From: Cymbomonas tetramitiformis
Taxonomy: Eukaryota > Chlorophyta > Pyramimonadophyceae > Pyramimonadales > Pyramimonadaceae
Assembly: GCA_001247695.2 (NCBI GenBank)
Contig: LGRX02010099.1
Location: 1 to 53,815 of the forward strand
Length of the DNA: 53,815 nt
Direction: 5' to 3'
The position numbers were made by a program, and so were the translations under genes. Shown here one piece after another: positions 1 to 11,960 of this stretch. Each line of letters starts with the position of its first letter. Position 1 is the stretch's first letter. The notes beneath the pieces are model-generated. The model had not been told where the DNA came from. It made no database searches and saw only the letters and a program-made list of their open reading frames with translations.

Positions 1-475
1 GTGCCCGCCACGAGCCACGGAGGCGGATCTGCGCCCGCCACGAGCCAGAGAGGCGGATCTGCGCCCACCACGAGCCAGGGAGGCGGATCTGTGCCCGCCA
101 CGAGCCGGAGAGGCGGATCTGTGCCCGCCACGAGCCAAGGAGGCGGATCTGCGCCCGCCACGAGCCAAGAGGCGGATCTGTGCTTGCCACGAGCCAGAGA
201 GGTGCGTGATCTGTGCCCGCCACGAGCCAAGGAGGCGGATCTGCGCCCGCCTCACGAGCCAGGGAGGCGGATCTCTGTGCCCGCCACGAGCCAGAGAGGC
301 GGATCTGCGCCGCCACGAGCCGAGAGGCGGATCTGCGCCCGCCACGAAGCCAGAGAGGCGGATCTGTGCCCGCCACTGAGCCAGGGAGGTGGTTCTGTGC
401 CCGCCACGAGCCAGAGAGGTGGATCTGTGCCCGCCACGAGCCAGAGAGGCGGATCTGTGCCCGTCACGAGCCAAC
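1..475. repeat. 30-bp GC-rich minisatellite
   Basis: About 15 imperfect head-to-tail copies of a 30-bp unit (core gcccgccacgagccagagag, then gcggatct). Single-base and small indels change the phase between copies. Long open frames on both strands here are translations of the repeat. It lies just upstream of the first supported exon of the peptidase gene, so it is probably intronic, but the window starts inside it. Confidence 0.93.
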
Positions 476-524
476 CACGAAGAATGGAGGCGTGATTTGG
501 CTGAGGGCACTGCGGAGGCTGCAG

Positions 525-3500
525 GCTACCCCCAGAGAACCTACCAGCGACAACATGGACTCTCCAAAATCAGTCAGCAAGGACGCTATTATGACCTTGT
601 CCGTTAACCCCACAAATGCCGAGGAGATCAAGCGACTCTTGAAAGCAAAGGTGGCGATCTTGGGCCTTTCTCTCACCTCCCTACCGCCTTGCCGTGACCT
701 CATCTTGCGCCGGCCATGGATCCCACGCCCCCCCCCTTGCCGTCATCTGGAGCACAGCATATGATTGGATTCAAGTGACGGATTTTGTTGAATTGGCTGG
801 TGAGTCAGCTCGTGGACGCCATGGCGTGTACATGGCATATACGGAGCTGACTGTGTTCGGAAGGGAGCGTTCCGAGCTGTTTGAGCCCAAGGTGCCGCTC
901 GAGGGTGACGCTCTAAGGCGCCTCTCGAGGGTGACGCCGAGGAGCGGTTTGCGGTGACTTGGAGCATTTCGCATCATTTTTGTTGTGAGATCGTGCAGGG
1001 ACCAATGGCTATCCGTTTCGACGTGCACGATTCTTTCATGAATTCCAAAGAGCACAAGGACCCCGTCACAGCCTATAACGACTCGAACGTCAACCGCCAG
1101 GATTCGCTAGGTGCACTGCCGCCATGCAACGCCATGCTTGCCCAAACAAGAGACACACCTTCTGTAGAGAGCCCCTCAGACCCTCCTCCACCTCCGAGAC
1201 CGATTGTTGGGGCCTGGCGCAGCTGTCAACTCTGAGACGTGTGGCCAGGCTGGGTGTCCTGGAAGTGGGCTGTTTGCGGGCTATGGGGTGGTCGCGTGCT
1301 GTGGGACGGTTGTGCGCTGTCACTCTTCCAGGAAGGATAGTAGGTTGTGGGGACCATACGGGCTCAGGCAGCCTCCACCATGATCCACCGGCCGGCAGCT
1401 ACGAGCCGGCTTGGCATATGTGAAGTGCAGTATGGGAGTGTGTGGAGATCCGAGGAGGTTCTCCCGCGGGGCACCTCGTGGGGGCTCCTCATTATGCCAC
1501 ACGGAAGAGGGGGCTTCCCTGGTTGGGTGCCTTGGTGGAGGTCTTCATTGGGCGCCTCGTGGGATATAATACTGAGGCCTCTCTGATTGGTTCTGAAAGC
1601 GCTGATAGGGGTGAAGGTCAGATAGGGGGAAGCGCTTGGATAGGGGGGCAAGGTCAGATAGGGGGAAGGTTAGATAGGGGGAAGGTTGATAGGGGGGAAG
1701 CGCTGATAGGGGGTAGCTGATAAAAGCTTCGCCTGACAGGGGGTGAAGGTTGATAGGGGAGGGAAGGTTGATAGGGGAAGCATGGATAGGGTGAAGGCTT
1801 GATAGGGGGGGCTGATAGGGCTTTAGAGCACTTGATAGGGGTAGCGCTGATAGGGGGCAGAAGGTTGATAGGATGGGAAGGTTGATAGGGGGTGAAGGTT
1901 GATGGAGCGCTGGGATAGGTGAAGGCTGATAGGGGGGAAGCGCTGATAGGGGGTGAAGGTTGATAGGGGGAGTTTCTTTGATAGGGGGTGAAGGATAGGG
2001 GGAAGCGCTGATAGGGGTGGGGAAGCGCTGGGAGCAGGGGGTGAAGGCTTGATAGGGGGGTGGTTGATAGGGGGGAGAAGCATTGATAGGGGGTGCCGCT
2101 GATAGGGGTGAAGCGCCTGATGTGGGGTGAAGCAAGCATAGGGGGAAGCGCTGATAGGGGTGAAGGTTGATAGGGGGAAGCGCTGATAGGGGGAAGCGCT
2201 TTGATAGGGGTGGGGAAGCGCGATAAAGGGGGTGAAGCGTTGATATGGGGGTGAAGCGCTGATAAGTGGGGGATTGAAGCGCTGCTAGTGGGGGGTGAAG
2301 CACTGACAGGTGGACACGCGGCGGTTCTTTCTGGATACGGGGAGTACACCGACGGCGATGGTGACACCCAGACATTCTGGGTGATAGAGAACAGCTGGGG
2401 CGAAAAGTGGGCAGATTTCGGGTAGCCCGCTCCCCCCCTTGCTTGTCCATCTCCCTCCTTTTCATCCTCTTGGATTGCGCGGCCAAGCCGCTGCCCGGAC
2501 GAGACGGCAAACTCCTGGAGGCTACCTTCAGTGCTTCGCCCAGAGCTCAGTCACCTTTCCGGAGGTACGGCTGCTCGTCGCGTCGCAACTCGGTGCCGAT
2601 ATGCCGGGCAAGACCACACGTGGTGAGGGGGCGAGGAATACGGGTTGCTCCGCAGATACTGCTACTGGGACGCCGATCTCGATTGGGCGGACGTGAAAGT
2701 GAGCGTACAATACTGGAAGGATGACAATAATAACTATGAGTGGGTAAGCTCTGACCGTTCGATTCTTGGAAGCGGCCCACTTGGCGCGCCTGACACAACC
2801 TGCCATCGCCGCTCTGGAGTTCGATTCATATGCAGTCGGATACGGATAAGGGTGTGACGTCGTCCAGGAAGGCCTCGCGCCCTTGGGCAGGTGCAGTGAG
2901 ATGCCTCACAGCTCTCAGTGGACTGGCTTTGTTCCGTTGCGGCGTGGCGCAGGTGAATTACCCTGACTCACTCAACGCAAGGCGCCGTCTCCTCAATGAG
3001 ATCCCCGAGGAGCGGTCGCGCAGCGCCTCATGGGACCCGGTTGTACGCCCTGTCAACAAGGTAAGCATGGGGAACCCGTCCTCCCTATGCCCCCCTCTGC
3101 CGACGATCCAATGGCCTCGCTGCTGTATTTCAACAATGACTCCACAACGCCTAGCAACACCGCTTCAAAGTCTCCCACCTATCCTACACATCCATTTGGG
3201 TTTTGGGGTTGAAAATCACTAAAAAACCCTTGAAATACCATGAAACGCTGTAATATTAGACTAGCAGGTGCCCTCATGGAACGCCCCGATGTACCCCCCT
3301 AACCGCTCAGCTCTAACACTATCAGGGTTCTGACGCTACTGGAGGCCGCATGCACCTGCCATGCTCAGTGTGGTACCGGAAGGGACAAGCTGGGCTGGGG
3401 AGGAGTGGAGGTGGGGAAGAACAGCTGCGACGCGCGCTGCTGCAGTCGGAGGCGGAGTTCAACCCTGACGCCGCCAATGCGGAATCCTTCCCGGTGCACG

Positions 3501-5452
3501 CGGTCCTCGAGGTTGAGGATGATGAGGCCGCCGGTGATATCGAGAAGGAAGTGGTGCGCTGAGCAGCCCTTGTGCGGGGTCGCCTGGTAGCAGCACAGGC
3601 GTTCCAGGTCACATCAAACAGTGCAGGCGGCTGAAAGCTGAGCTGAGCCGAGAGTATCTATGATCGCCGAGCGCCTGTTGTGACCACAAGATGGGGGCGC
3701 GCCTTGCGGGTAGCAGCCGTTGCCGACACGTGTCAGCCAGATGCTTGGAGTCTGTGTCTATGGGAGGAATTGGGAGGACCTGGAGGGAGAGGAAGTTTGA
3801 ACGAGACATAGCGGAGTTGGAGCAGCACGTGGAGTGAAGGCTCTGGTGCTACAATCGAGATCTCGATGGCTCTACCATGCTGATGCAATTGGGAGAGCTG
3901 GATAGCTGCGATGGAGGTACAAACGGGAGAAGGATTGGTGACTACAATCTGACGTGGCGTGTGCGGGCGCGACCCTCGTGCAGGGAGACTTACACCCTGG
4001 CAACTGCAGTCTGGGTATGTGGAACGAAACCCTTGACAGTCTGAAGGCCGAGGTGGAAAAAATTTTGGACCGCACCATCAACATTGTAACACCCTTGTCA
4101 GCCCGCCGCGCCTCCGCATGACTGCTACTAGTGCGCGCCGCACACATGGCGTCGGTCTGCGCCTTTGTCCCACGCTCCCACAGGGGCCGGTGTGATATGG
4201 CTACGGCTACAGTAAGTGACAGCAAAGCCGCCGGCCAGCAGGTTTCCCCATAAGTGGACGGCTCCTGCTATCTCTGCTGCTGGCGCCTGCAGCAGGATGA
4301 CAGCGGAGGTACTGCGTTTGCAGGGCTTCACCTATGACTGCAGCAGCCAGATCACAAACAACACGGTGCAGCACAGGTTTACTGTCAAAGCGACGTATGC
4401 GCCCGCCGCCTTGCCTCGAGCCCCCACCCCTCGCAGGCTGCAACCTCCGCAGATCCCTGTGAGTGGTGCACTGCCAGAAGCTGTAGGAAAGGCCGAGGCG
4501 TGGGAGGCGCTCATTGTTCAAAAAGCTACAGGAAAGGCCACAACTTGCGAAGCGCTCATGGCTCGGAAATCCAATAAGAAAGCAGAGGCTCGTGGAGGCG
4601 CTCATGGCTCAGAAATCCAATAAGAAAGCGGAGGCTCGTGGAGGCGCTCATGGCTCAGAAATCCAATAAGAAAGCGGAGGCGCATGGAGGCGCTCAAGGC
4701 TCAAAAGGTTATAGGAAAGGCCAAGGCTTGGGAAGTGTTCATGGATCAGAAAGCTATAGCTGAGGCTTGGGAATCGCGCATGGCTCGTTTTGCTCTTCTT
4801 TGCCTCAGTTTTCCGTGTGCAGTTTAGAGTCACTCTTGGCGGGCCTGCGCATTGTAGCCATCCTTCCTACTGCCCTCGAGGCCACGGTAGCGTGATTTCG
4901 GGTCGTCCAGGCATTCTTGAGGTGGCAGTAAGTGCCACGCTTTGGCTGTGTGATGCATCGATGGCATTTCCTTCGCTGCTTGTTGGCGGACGGTTGGATT
5001 GCCCACTGCAGGTGTCAGCCTGGAGAGCCTGCATGATCAGTTTCATGTGCAGTGAAACCAAGGTTTCTTAACCCCTTACATTATGCGTGCAGAGTGGGCA
5101 GAGTGGAGGGGAGATGGACGAGTGGAGAGGGGTTGCGCCAAACTGCTGCAGGATAGAGGGATATGCGGAGAACGAGTACACCTTTTATGGGCAACAAGTG
5201 AACGAAACATTTTACGTGAATAGCGCCTATGATGGCTGTGACGAGGACATGTGCACCATTAATGAGACGTCTTACAGTTTGGCAGGCTTCGAGGTGTTTG
5301 AAGCGAGGACTTATGCAAACACCATTTCGAATGCAGAGTCCCCTGCCTCCGGAGCTCCTCCGGATGACTCCTCCGCGCGCGCCACGAAGTTTGTCTGGCC
5401 AGCGCTGATCATGAGTGGTGTGGTTGCTGTGTATGGCCTTTGGCATTTATAA
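525..5452 (+). CDS. Multi-exon papain-family (C1A) cysteine peptidase-like protein with C-terminal membrane anchor, 5' partial
   Basis: The exons were found by joining conserved motifs at GT-AG sites with matching phase. They are 525-650, 999-1110, 2310-2421 and 2656-2743. Downstream exons are less certain: 2953-3060 (or 2836-3060), 3425-3550, 3984-4085, 4324-4458 and 5093-5452. The first junction gives EEIKRLLKAK/GPMAIRFDV, the stretch before the catalytic histidine in papain-like enzymes. The next gives GGHAAVL (catalytic His) and then FWVIENSWGEKW (catalytic Asn). The Cys-containing part must lie upstream, outside or left of the minisatellite. The later exons have Cys residues and NET/NLT glycosylation sites and end in a hydrophobic segment (FVWPALIMSGVVAVYGLW) just before the stop, suggesting a secreted or lumenal protein anchored at its C-terminus. 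Protease identity rests on His and Asn only. The link from exon 4 to the C-terminal exons is inferred from phase, so two genes are possible. Confidence 0.6.
1590..2300. repeat. Intronic G-rich minisatellite (gatagggggtgaagcgct family)
   Basis: Some 35-40 degenerate copies of an 18-24 bp unit, gatagggg(g/t)gaag(g/c)(t/g)(c/t)t, fill most of the 1111-2309 intron of the peptidase gene. G runs on one strand make it strongly strand-asymmetric. The long minus-strand open frames here (Pro/Ser/Tyr-rich) are repeat translations. Confidence 0.9.
4540..4700. repeat. About 45-bp tandem repeat, three to four copies
   Basis: The unit ggcgctcatggctcagaaat followed by ccaataagaaagcggaggctcgtgga is repeated at about 4553, 4597 and 4641, with a diverged copy after it. 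It lies in the putative intron 4459-5092 of the peptidase gene. Confidence 0.8.
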
Positions 5453-6423
5453 AGCGGTTGCTGATAGGATTGTCCCAGCAGCAGCACGTGAAGCAGGGCA
5501 ATAGAGCTATAAATCACCGCATAGGTGCAAGCTCACAAGGGAAGGGCCGCTGAAAATTAAGGCAGTTGGTGTGTCAGTATATTGAGGTGGTTTGTTGTAT
5601 GCACCGTAACGGTGTGGACAAATGTGGACTTTTTGTTGCCAGCTGAATAGTTTTTGTTGCAACGGTGGGTTTTTTGCTTATGGGTAATTTGTTGCATATA
5701 ACAAGTTGTCATGTTCAGATGAATTGTGTTTTACACGCAAATCCGAACCCTTGGCGGGTTTGATGTCTGCAAGGCATTTAGAATCACGTCCTGCGACAAA
5801 GAACGTTTATTTTGCAACAAACTGAGAGGGTTCCTGCATGCACAGGGAGCACATGTGTGAGATTTACATATCCGCTATCGATATGGCTCGAAATGTCATT
5901 TTGGTATCCCAATTTGTCGTACTTTATTTTAACTTACACGGCGGGAAAAGGATGAGTTATAAAACCCGACGATTGGCAGCGGGGGGGCTCATGAAATACG
6001 CCCCCACCCGCTGGACTTGTAGTTTGCCTCTGGGGGGTTAGTCCCCCCCCCCCCCGAGTCGCTTTTTGCCCCTGGGGGTTAAGTTACCCCCCCTAAATGT
6101 TGGCCGGCGCGCGCGGCCCCCTTCCCCAGCGACCGTCTACATCATTTACCCACGATTGCACCACCGCATCACACGCGGGACGGGGGGCGGGAGCGCCCCA
6201 GCACGATACTATCATCACAAGCGCGAGTTAGTCACGCTAGGGGGTTGCGAGATGTGGTTGCTCCACGCTATCGCTTTACATATGATGCGCCGCAGGCGCG
6301 CGTCTTTTTCACATTCCCAACTTTCTCTTTGAACTGTGGGGTTATTCCGAGTGAAGTGCTCCCCCCAGGACTTGCATTCTGCCTCTGTTGGGTCAGCCTC
6401 CCCCAGAACGTGCATTCGTCTGC
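5453..6423. other. Intergenic, no gene recognised
   Basis: AT-rich for the first 500 bp with ttttgttgc-type short repeats, then GC-rich with long C and G runs (for example 6045-6055). Open frames are short and show no family signature. Confidence 0.6.
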
Positions 6424-6990
6424 CTATAGCACCGCCCCCGCCCGAAAGTCGCAGAACCCTTGCTGCCCCTCAACGCGTGAAACAGCATGCCGCATCACCG
6501 ATTCCCCCGAGATTTCCTTGGTTAGATCTAGGAACAAACGCGACACGTCTACCACGTGACGATACACCTCGAGGAAGTCACCAAATAGCACAGGCGTGTG
6601 GTGACGGTGTCCATAGTGTAACTGGCCGCGAATGGCGTGAAGCCTGTTTGCGTAATAGAGGTTCGTACGGTTCGCTACGAACGCGTAGTCCGCACTGCAA
6701 GCCACGTAGTCGTCGATGGTCGGCACCGCGGTCAGCATCAACGTCGGCATCGCAGTCGGCGTCGCAGTCGTTCCCAAGATCGGATCGGTCGCACTGACGC
6801 AAGCTGAAGTCGTCGATAGCGCCAAACGTTCGACGCAGCATCTAACGATATCCGTTTCGCAGATGCGCACCACGTCGCGCATGGACTCCGCGTCACTCGT
6901 TTCCGTGTTCGTGCTTATGGTGATGACCACAGCGTTCACGCAACCGTCGCCGTAGAAAGTCGCCGTATCTCGCGTAACTACTACCATCAC
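6424..6990 (-). CDS. Possible hypothetical protein, 188 aa
   Basis: An uninterrupted minus-strand frame from ATG to stop with balanced, non-repetitive composition. It starts MMVVVTRDTATFYGDG and ends in a charged segment containing LFLDLTKEISGES. I see no recognisable domain, signal peptide or membrane segment. The region is unusually rich in CG dinucleotides compared with its AT-rich flanks, which can keep frames open by chance. No splice sites are needed to read it. It could be a real intronless gene, a transferred viral or bacterial gene, or a chance ORF; I cannot distinguish these. Confidence 0.3.
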   Translation of the reverse strand: MMVVVTRDTATFYGDGCVNAVVITISTNTETSDAESMRDVVRICETDIVRCCVERLALSTTSACVSATDPILGTTATPTAMPTLMLTAVPTIDDYVACSADYAFVANRTNLYYANRLHAIRGQLHYGHRHHTPVLFGDFLEVYRHVVDVSRLFLDLTKEISGESVMRHAVSRVEGQQGFCDFRAGAVL

Positions 6991-8898
6991 GATCGCGCCT
7001 CCGATTGCTGGCGCACGCCGTTCAGACTTTAGGAGTCTGGATGTGGCGCGTTAGAGGGGACGCATGCCTAGCGGGGAAGCACAATAAACAGCATGAGCAT
7101 ATCACACATACCGCATAGTACCGTATGCTATGAAATGGGATTTTCGAAAATCGGGTCTGAATTTCGCTGCGCGGGAAATATACCACTGAGATTCAAAATA
7201 TAATCCGACGGGGTGACCGTGATTATCAGTGATCGCCGCGATCGCGCATATCGATAATCGCGATATTGCCGCTTCGCATCGCGTACATAACCGGTGGGAA
7301 TCGCTTACACGATCTGTCCCACTGTTTCGCTATTTTTTGGAAATGTTGGGACAAGTTTCAATCATCAAGAACGCAGTCGCGATCAAGATATATAGTTGCG
7401 AAAAAGTTGTATGCTATTTAGGGTCACTTCGAGGGATTATTGTTGAAGCGACGATCGTTCGAGCTTACCTGTATGGCTTGTGCGTGTGCACCGATGGTAC
7501 ATATATAGCGAAGAGTGCTATGTCGATATGCGGAACGTCGCCGCAGAGTACCTTACGCAAGCGACTGTTTGTTTAGGCAATGTTCCACAGTTTCTATACC
7601 ATATTGTCCAAAGTTTTATTGTTACCGCTGTGCGGTTTGCTCATGGGCCGTCGCACAAACGAAGCGCGTTCGAATAGTCGATACTACCCCTCAGTACACA
7701 CATGGATACGATGACCGCGCGCATGCTGAAATGGGCTATGCACACTTGTATATACACCGCCCGGATAGAGGAGGCAACAATGGCGGCTGGCCTAGGAAAG
7801 ACTACGAAACGGCAGCGCTGTCTGACGCACATACGAATGGTAACGGCGCAACGACATCAAGCAAGCGGCGGCATCATAAATCGGTTTCAAAAGCCACTTG
7901 CTGGTTCGCATACCTGCGCGCACAAATAAAAAACAGTTTTAATGGCATTAGCTCAATACCAGAGCGTCGAAACTCTGTTTCGGAGATCTCAGTGGAAGTC
8001 TGAGATGCCATACCAGGTGCGACAGGTGCGACTTGACTCTCATTGCAGGGTGGATCTAAGCTTGAGACAACGGTAGTCGACAGCTCGCATATATACTAGC
8101 TCAACTGAATACCGTCACGCATCGCAGTCTCTCATCACCACGAAATATGCGGTGTCGCAGTCCACAATCTCGCACACTTTTGGTAAGAGACAAAGGGAGC
8201 CCCGCCGTGGATAATTATGTTATTCCATATGCGATGGACCGTATAGTTGATGAATGTGTTACTGTGGCGATCATGTGCCATGAACACCGCGCTAATTACA
8301 GTCGAGACGTATTCAGATATCATCGTTGCATGATTATTGCTAGTAGGTTCCTAGTGCGCACGCACGCTATTTAATATGGCAGTTGGACGAGTCATTGTGT
8401 GCCTGTTGCAATGATTGCAGCTATATATGATCACTGTTAAGTTCTTATGCACCGATCCATCCGCCACGCAAGCATGTACAAGCCCGTCCGTCACACAAGC
8501 AAGCACGCATTCTGGGAGGAGAGGCCGTCACGACAACTCTCGAGCGGAATCATAAAGATGTGAAGTATATATTTGGCGATATGCTAGGGCGAGCAGGGAA
8601 ATCAAAAAACTGCATTTCCATCCGAGAATAGCACCCGAGTTCGTAAAAATCGTTGTTCGGCACACTATGTATCCTCCCAAAGGTGCTCTGCTCAGTCCGG
8701 CCATGCAATGGAACGATGCAAGACATGGTCGCAAAGTGGCCTCATACAGAATGGTGATCTTAAGCAGGTGCATACACTTCACAATAATGATCCTATTACA
8801 CATTAATTCATACATACATGTTACCATAATTATATGTGCGTGTGTGGAAGTTTTCAGTTGTTATGGGTACAGTAGGCATGCAGCATATCTCCATCGCT
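6991..8898. other. Intergenic, no gene recognised
   Basis: Mixed composition with CG-rich stretches and several short frames on both strands, none with a recognisable signature or coherent splice context. Its right end abuts the 3' end of element A, so an A LTR might be expected here, but I could not find a matching copy on the other side. Confidence 0.55.
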
Positions 8899-10670
8899 TT
8901 ATTTCGGAGATATATTTATTCCATGTGATAGCATCTGTGGCAGAGGCAAAGGTGCTTGGATCGAGTCATTATATAACTCTACTCTGGATACAGGCTGAAC
9001 CGGATGGATACGAATGTCGAGATCCCCGAAATCTAGCTCATAAGCACGTCCATGGCTGACAACTTTGGATATGGTAAACGGCCCAATGTATGGCTGCTTA
9101 AAGTGTCTGCCTGCCTCTGTCAAACCAGTCCATTGGATAAACTCAGTCCGTAGAAGAACTTTCTGCCCTATTGCAAATTGTCGGGGCATGTGAGTCTTAT
9201 TGAATCTGGCTCGGTTGATTTCTGCTGCTCGGGAAATGTTGTCTACCGCATTGGCATGAACAGCCGAGTACTGGTCAAAGTGATCTCGAATAGCATTCTG
9301 TATTGGAACAGGAGCTTCTGGCGGAATAGTGATTGCCAGATCATGAGGCGAAAGTGGCTGCGCCATGGAGTCGAGATAAAAGGGTGTGTAACCAGTCGTA
9401 GCAGAAACTGTGTTGTTGATTGCAAACTCCACCAGAGGCAACTTGTCCTCCCACGAATTGGCTGAAGTATCATTGCAACAACACCTGAGGAAAAAATACT
9501 TTCTAATCAGTAATATAAACCGGAGGTTGGTGAATCATGCATCAAACAAAATGTAAAATACCTGAGGATGTCCTCAATGAAGGCATGGCTTCGCTCATTG
9601 CTTGCATTCGACTGTGGATGGTGTGAAGACGTCATAGACAATCTCGTACCAGTAGATTTCCACAGTGTTTGCCAGAATGAAGAAGTAAATCTGGGATCTC
9701 GATCTGAAATGATGTTCCTCGGAAGACCATGGAGCTTGAAGATATGCTGCATATATATAGAAGCAGTATGCTGAGCAGTCCAGGTCATGTTGAATGGAAT
9801 GAGATGACAGCGATGAGAAAATTGGCACATTACCACAAATACACTGTCGTGCCCGTTAGTGGTGATAGGCAGATCAGTAATCCAGTCAAGTGATACATCA
9901 AGCCATTTTGTCTTAGGCACACAATAGCGAATATGTGCCTGACCATGAGGTTTGTGTCTCCTCGTTTTCTGGCGTTGGCACACGGGGCACTCCCGAATGT
10001 ACTGGATTGCTGCCTTCGCAATTCCTTGCCAGTAATATCGGCTACGCAATAAATGGAGCATGCGACTTTTACCTACATGACCAGAAATAGTTGCTGAGTG
10101 ACACTCATGAAGTAGAATGTGGCGAAGCTGTGTGATAATCTCACCGTCATCTGTAGGAACTTTGGCAGTAGGTGGAATATAAAGTTGTCTGCAAAAAATG
10201 GTCTTGCGATGGATCAATCCTTGAATGAGTTCGAATTTGCTGACTGTCTGTGATGATGTCGCTGATGCCAGCTTGGATAATATAGATTGTGCAAATGGGT
10301 CACGATCATACTGTGATATAATAATGTCGTGAAGCTGATGACCCGATGATGCAGATATAAGAGCAATAAATGTAGGGTCTGTAGATGTCATATCAGCTGA
10401 TGAAGTTGCCAATGAGGCAATGTGATGTTGCAGACTATCAGTGAGTTCGAAAAGGGCAGAAATACGTGTAAGGGCATCTGCAACCTTATTCTTCTCGCCT
10501 GCAATGTGCTCAATCCGAAAGTTGTACTCGGAGAGCTCATCCAACCACCTCGCCTGTTTGGGGCTTAGTGTAGATTTGGACTGGAAATAAACCAGTGGCT
10601 GATGATCTGAGCGAACGATAGTCTCTGGAGCTCCCAGCAAGATGTGGCGAAAGAACCGGAAGCCCTCCAC
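8899..10670 (-). pseudogene. Element A pol, C-terminal part: RNase H end and integrase (split by an intron)
   Basis: The 10670-9562 part holds the end of RNase H (SDHQPLVYF, then the KNKVADALTR tail), the integrase H2C2 zinc finger (HECHSATISGH ... CPVCQ), and the catalytic Asp, Asp and Glu in LDWITDLP, SDRDPRF and NERSHAF. After a 77-nt GT-AG intron (9561-9485) the frame resumes at 9484 with the conserved LPLVEFAINN motif and the C-terminal domain (VLLRTEF, FKQPYIGPF), ending in a stop at 8899. No chromodomain is visible. The integrase itself looks intact once the intron is allowed for, but the RNase H N-terminal part is frameshifted. Confidence 0.88.
9485..9561 (-). other. 77-nt GT-AG intron inside the element A integrase
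   Basis: On the minus strand the donor is CCTCAG/GTATTT and the acceptor is TTTTTTCCTCAG/GTGTTG, with a pyrimidine tract. Reading through hits a stop. Removing the 77 nt restores the normal integrase sequence (EDILR joined to CCCNDTSANSWEDKLPL). Note the direct repeat cctcagg at both ends. Confidence 0.8.
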
Positions 10671-11130
10671 AATGGCAAATAGCTCAATCTCATGAATAGG
10701 GCAGCGTCTTTGTGTGTCAGTCAGAAAGTGTTACGCTGTGATAGCCACATGGCCTCATACCTTTGCCTTGATCCTGTAGGACGTACTTGGCCAACGTGTG
10801 TGCCTGATCCATCGACCTCCATAATGGATGGCAGTTTCTGATCTGGAAGCTGTAATACTGGAGCATTGCAGATGGCACTTTTGAGATTGTCGAATGCCTG
10901 CTGCTGCTCAGATTCCCAGACAAATTCTGCATTATCCTTCAGAAGACGATTGAGTGGCTCGGCAATCTTGGAGAATTTTGGTATAAATCTCCTAAACTGG
11001 CCGACCATGCCCAAGAATGACCGAAGTGAAGACTTGCCATCTTTAGCCATGCGGCGTAGAGGCTGTTTACCAACGGTTGGTCCATAGGCTACTGGAGGCT
11101 GAATAGCCATGACTGCACGGATTCTGTCTT
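10671..11130 (-). pseudogene. Element A connection and RNase H N-terminal part, frameshifted
   Basis: The frame 11110-10721 carries the RT-RNase H connection (LRSFLGMVGQFRRFIPKFSK, LNRLLKDN) and the start of RNase H (MEVDGSG, where active elements have TDAS). Coding then jumps frame near 10790 (LQDQGKGMRP) and again near 10715, where a short TGAC duplication precedes CPIHEIELFAIVEG. The changes are small indels without splice signals, so they are degradation. Confidence 0.75.
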
Positions 11131-11960
11131 CGATGATTGAGTTGATAGGCCTGCCTCTGAGATGTGGTGTCCGATAAAGTCGATATTTCTGACGAACAAC
11201 TCAACCTTCGAAGGCCTGATGTAGAACTGATGCTCTCTGCAGCGCTGTAGGAACTGGCGAACTTGCTTCACGTGTGTGTCAAAATCTGCACTGTACACTA
11301 TGGTGTCATCCATGAAGATGACTAAGAACTGATCAATGAAGTCAAAGAATGCTCGGTTACCAACACGCAGAGCGGTCGCAGGAGCGTTAGTTAACCCAAA
11401 GGGCATCACTGTCCACTCGTATGAACCATATCTAGTTCGTATTGTTGTCTTATGGATGTCGTCTGGATGAATAGGGATCTGATGGAAAAACTGGTTGAAA
11501 TCGAATCTGCTAAACCAGCGTGCCCCCTTAAGCTGTTCAAGAAGGGTATCATGAGGTGGCAATGGATATGTGTCCTTTATGGTGATGTTATTAAGGGCAC
11601 GATAATCACAGCACATCCTCCACTTCCCCCCTGGCTTAGGAGCGAAAATGATTGGGCACCCATATGGTGATGATGATGGACGAAGGATACCCAACTCGAC
11701 ATATTTGATGATTTGCCGTTCGAGCTCCTCCATCATAGGCACTGGAATAGTTCGTACTGGCTGTGATGGTGGCTTATGCCCAGGTTCAATGTTGATGCGA
11801 TGATATCCACCTTCAAACCGCTCTGGCCTATGGCCAGCTGGAAGATCCTCCTGGAAAATATCTGAAAAGTCTTCTCTGACACGATCACGTTCTGCTGTGA
11901 CCTCTGGGTCTTCCATGGTAGTGTCTGAGTCAGTTGCTGTGTAACGCACTGAGGGCAAAG
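11089..11960 (-). pseudogene. Element A reverse transcriptase
   Basis: Standard gypsy RT: FSDIFQEDLP entry segment, LGILRPSSSPYGCP, KWRMCCDYRALN, FDFNQFFHQIPI, MPFGLTNAPA and the catalytic box FMDD where most relatives have YxDD. After FIGHHISEAGL the frame is lost at about 11120 and the connection continues in another frame. The 5' end of this frame (up to 12066 on the minus strand) probably runs into element B sequence; the true boundary is about 11.95-12.03 kb. Confidence 0.88.

Noticed and set aside
1..495. Open frames reading Gly/Ser/Ala-rich repeats on both strands
   Set aside because: Direct translation of the 30-bp minisatellite (a multiple of 3 keeps frames open); no start context or splice support.
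1545..2510. 321-aa and 237-aa minus-strand Pro/Ser/Tyr-rich frames
   Set aside because: Antisense of the G-rich minisatellite; they overlap the exon carrying the papain-like His/Asn on the other strand.
3961..3983. A 23-nt intron in the peptidase gene joining 3850-3960 to 3984-4085
   Set aside because: The phase fits, but such a short spliceosomal intron is implausible outside special lineages; 3850-3960 was left out of the model.
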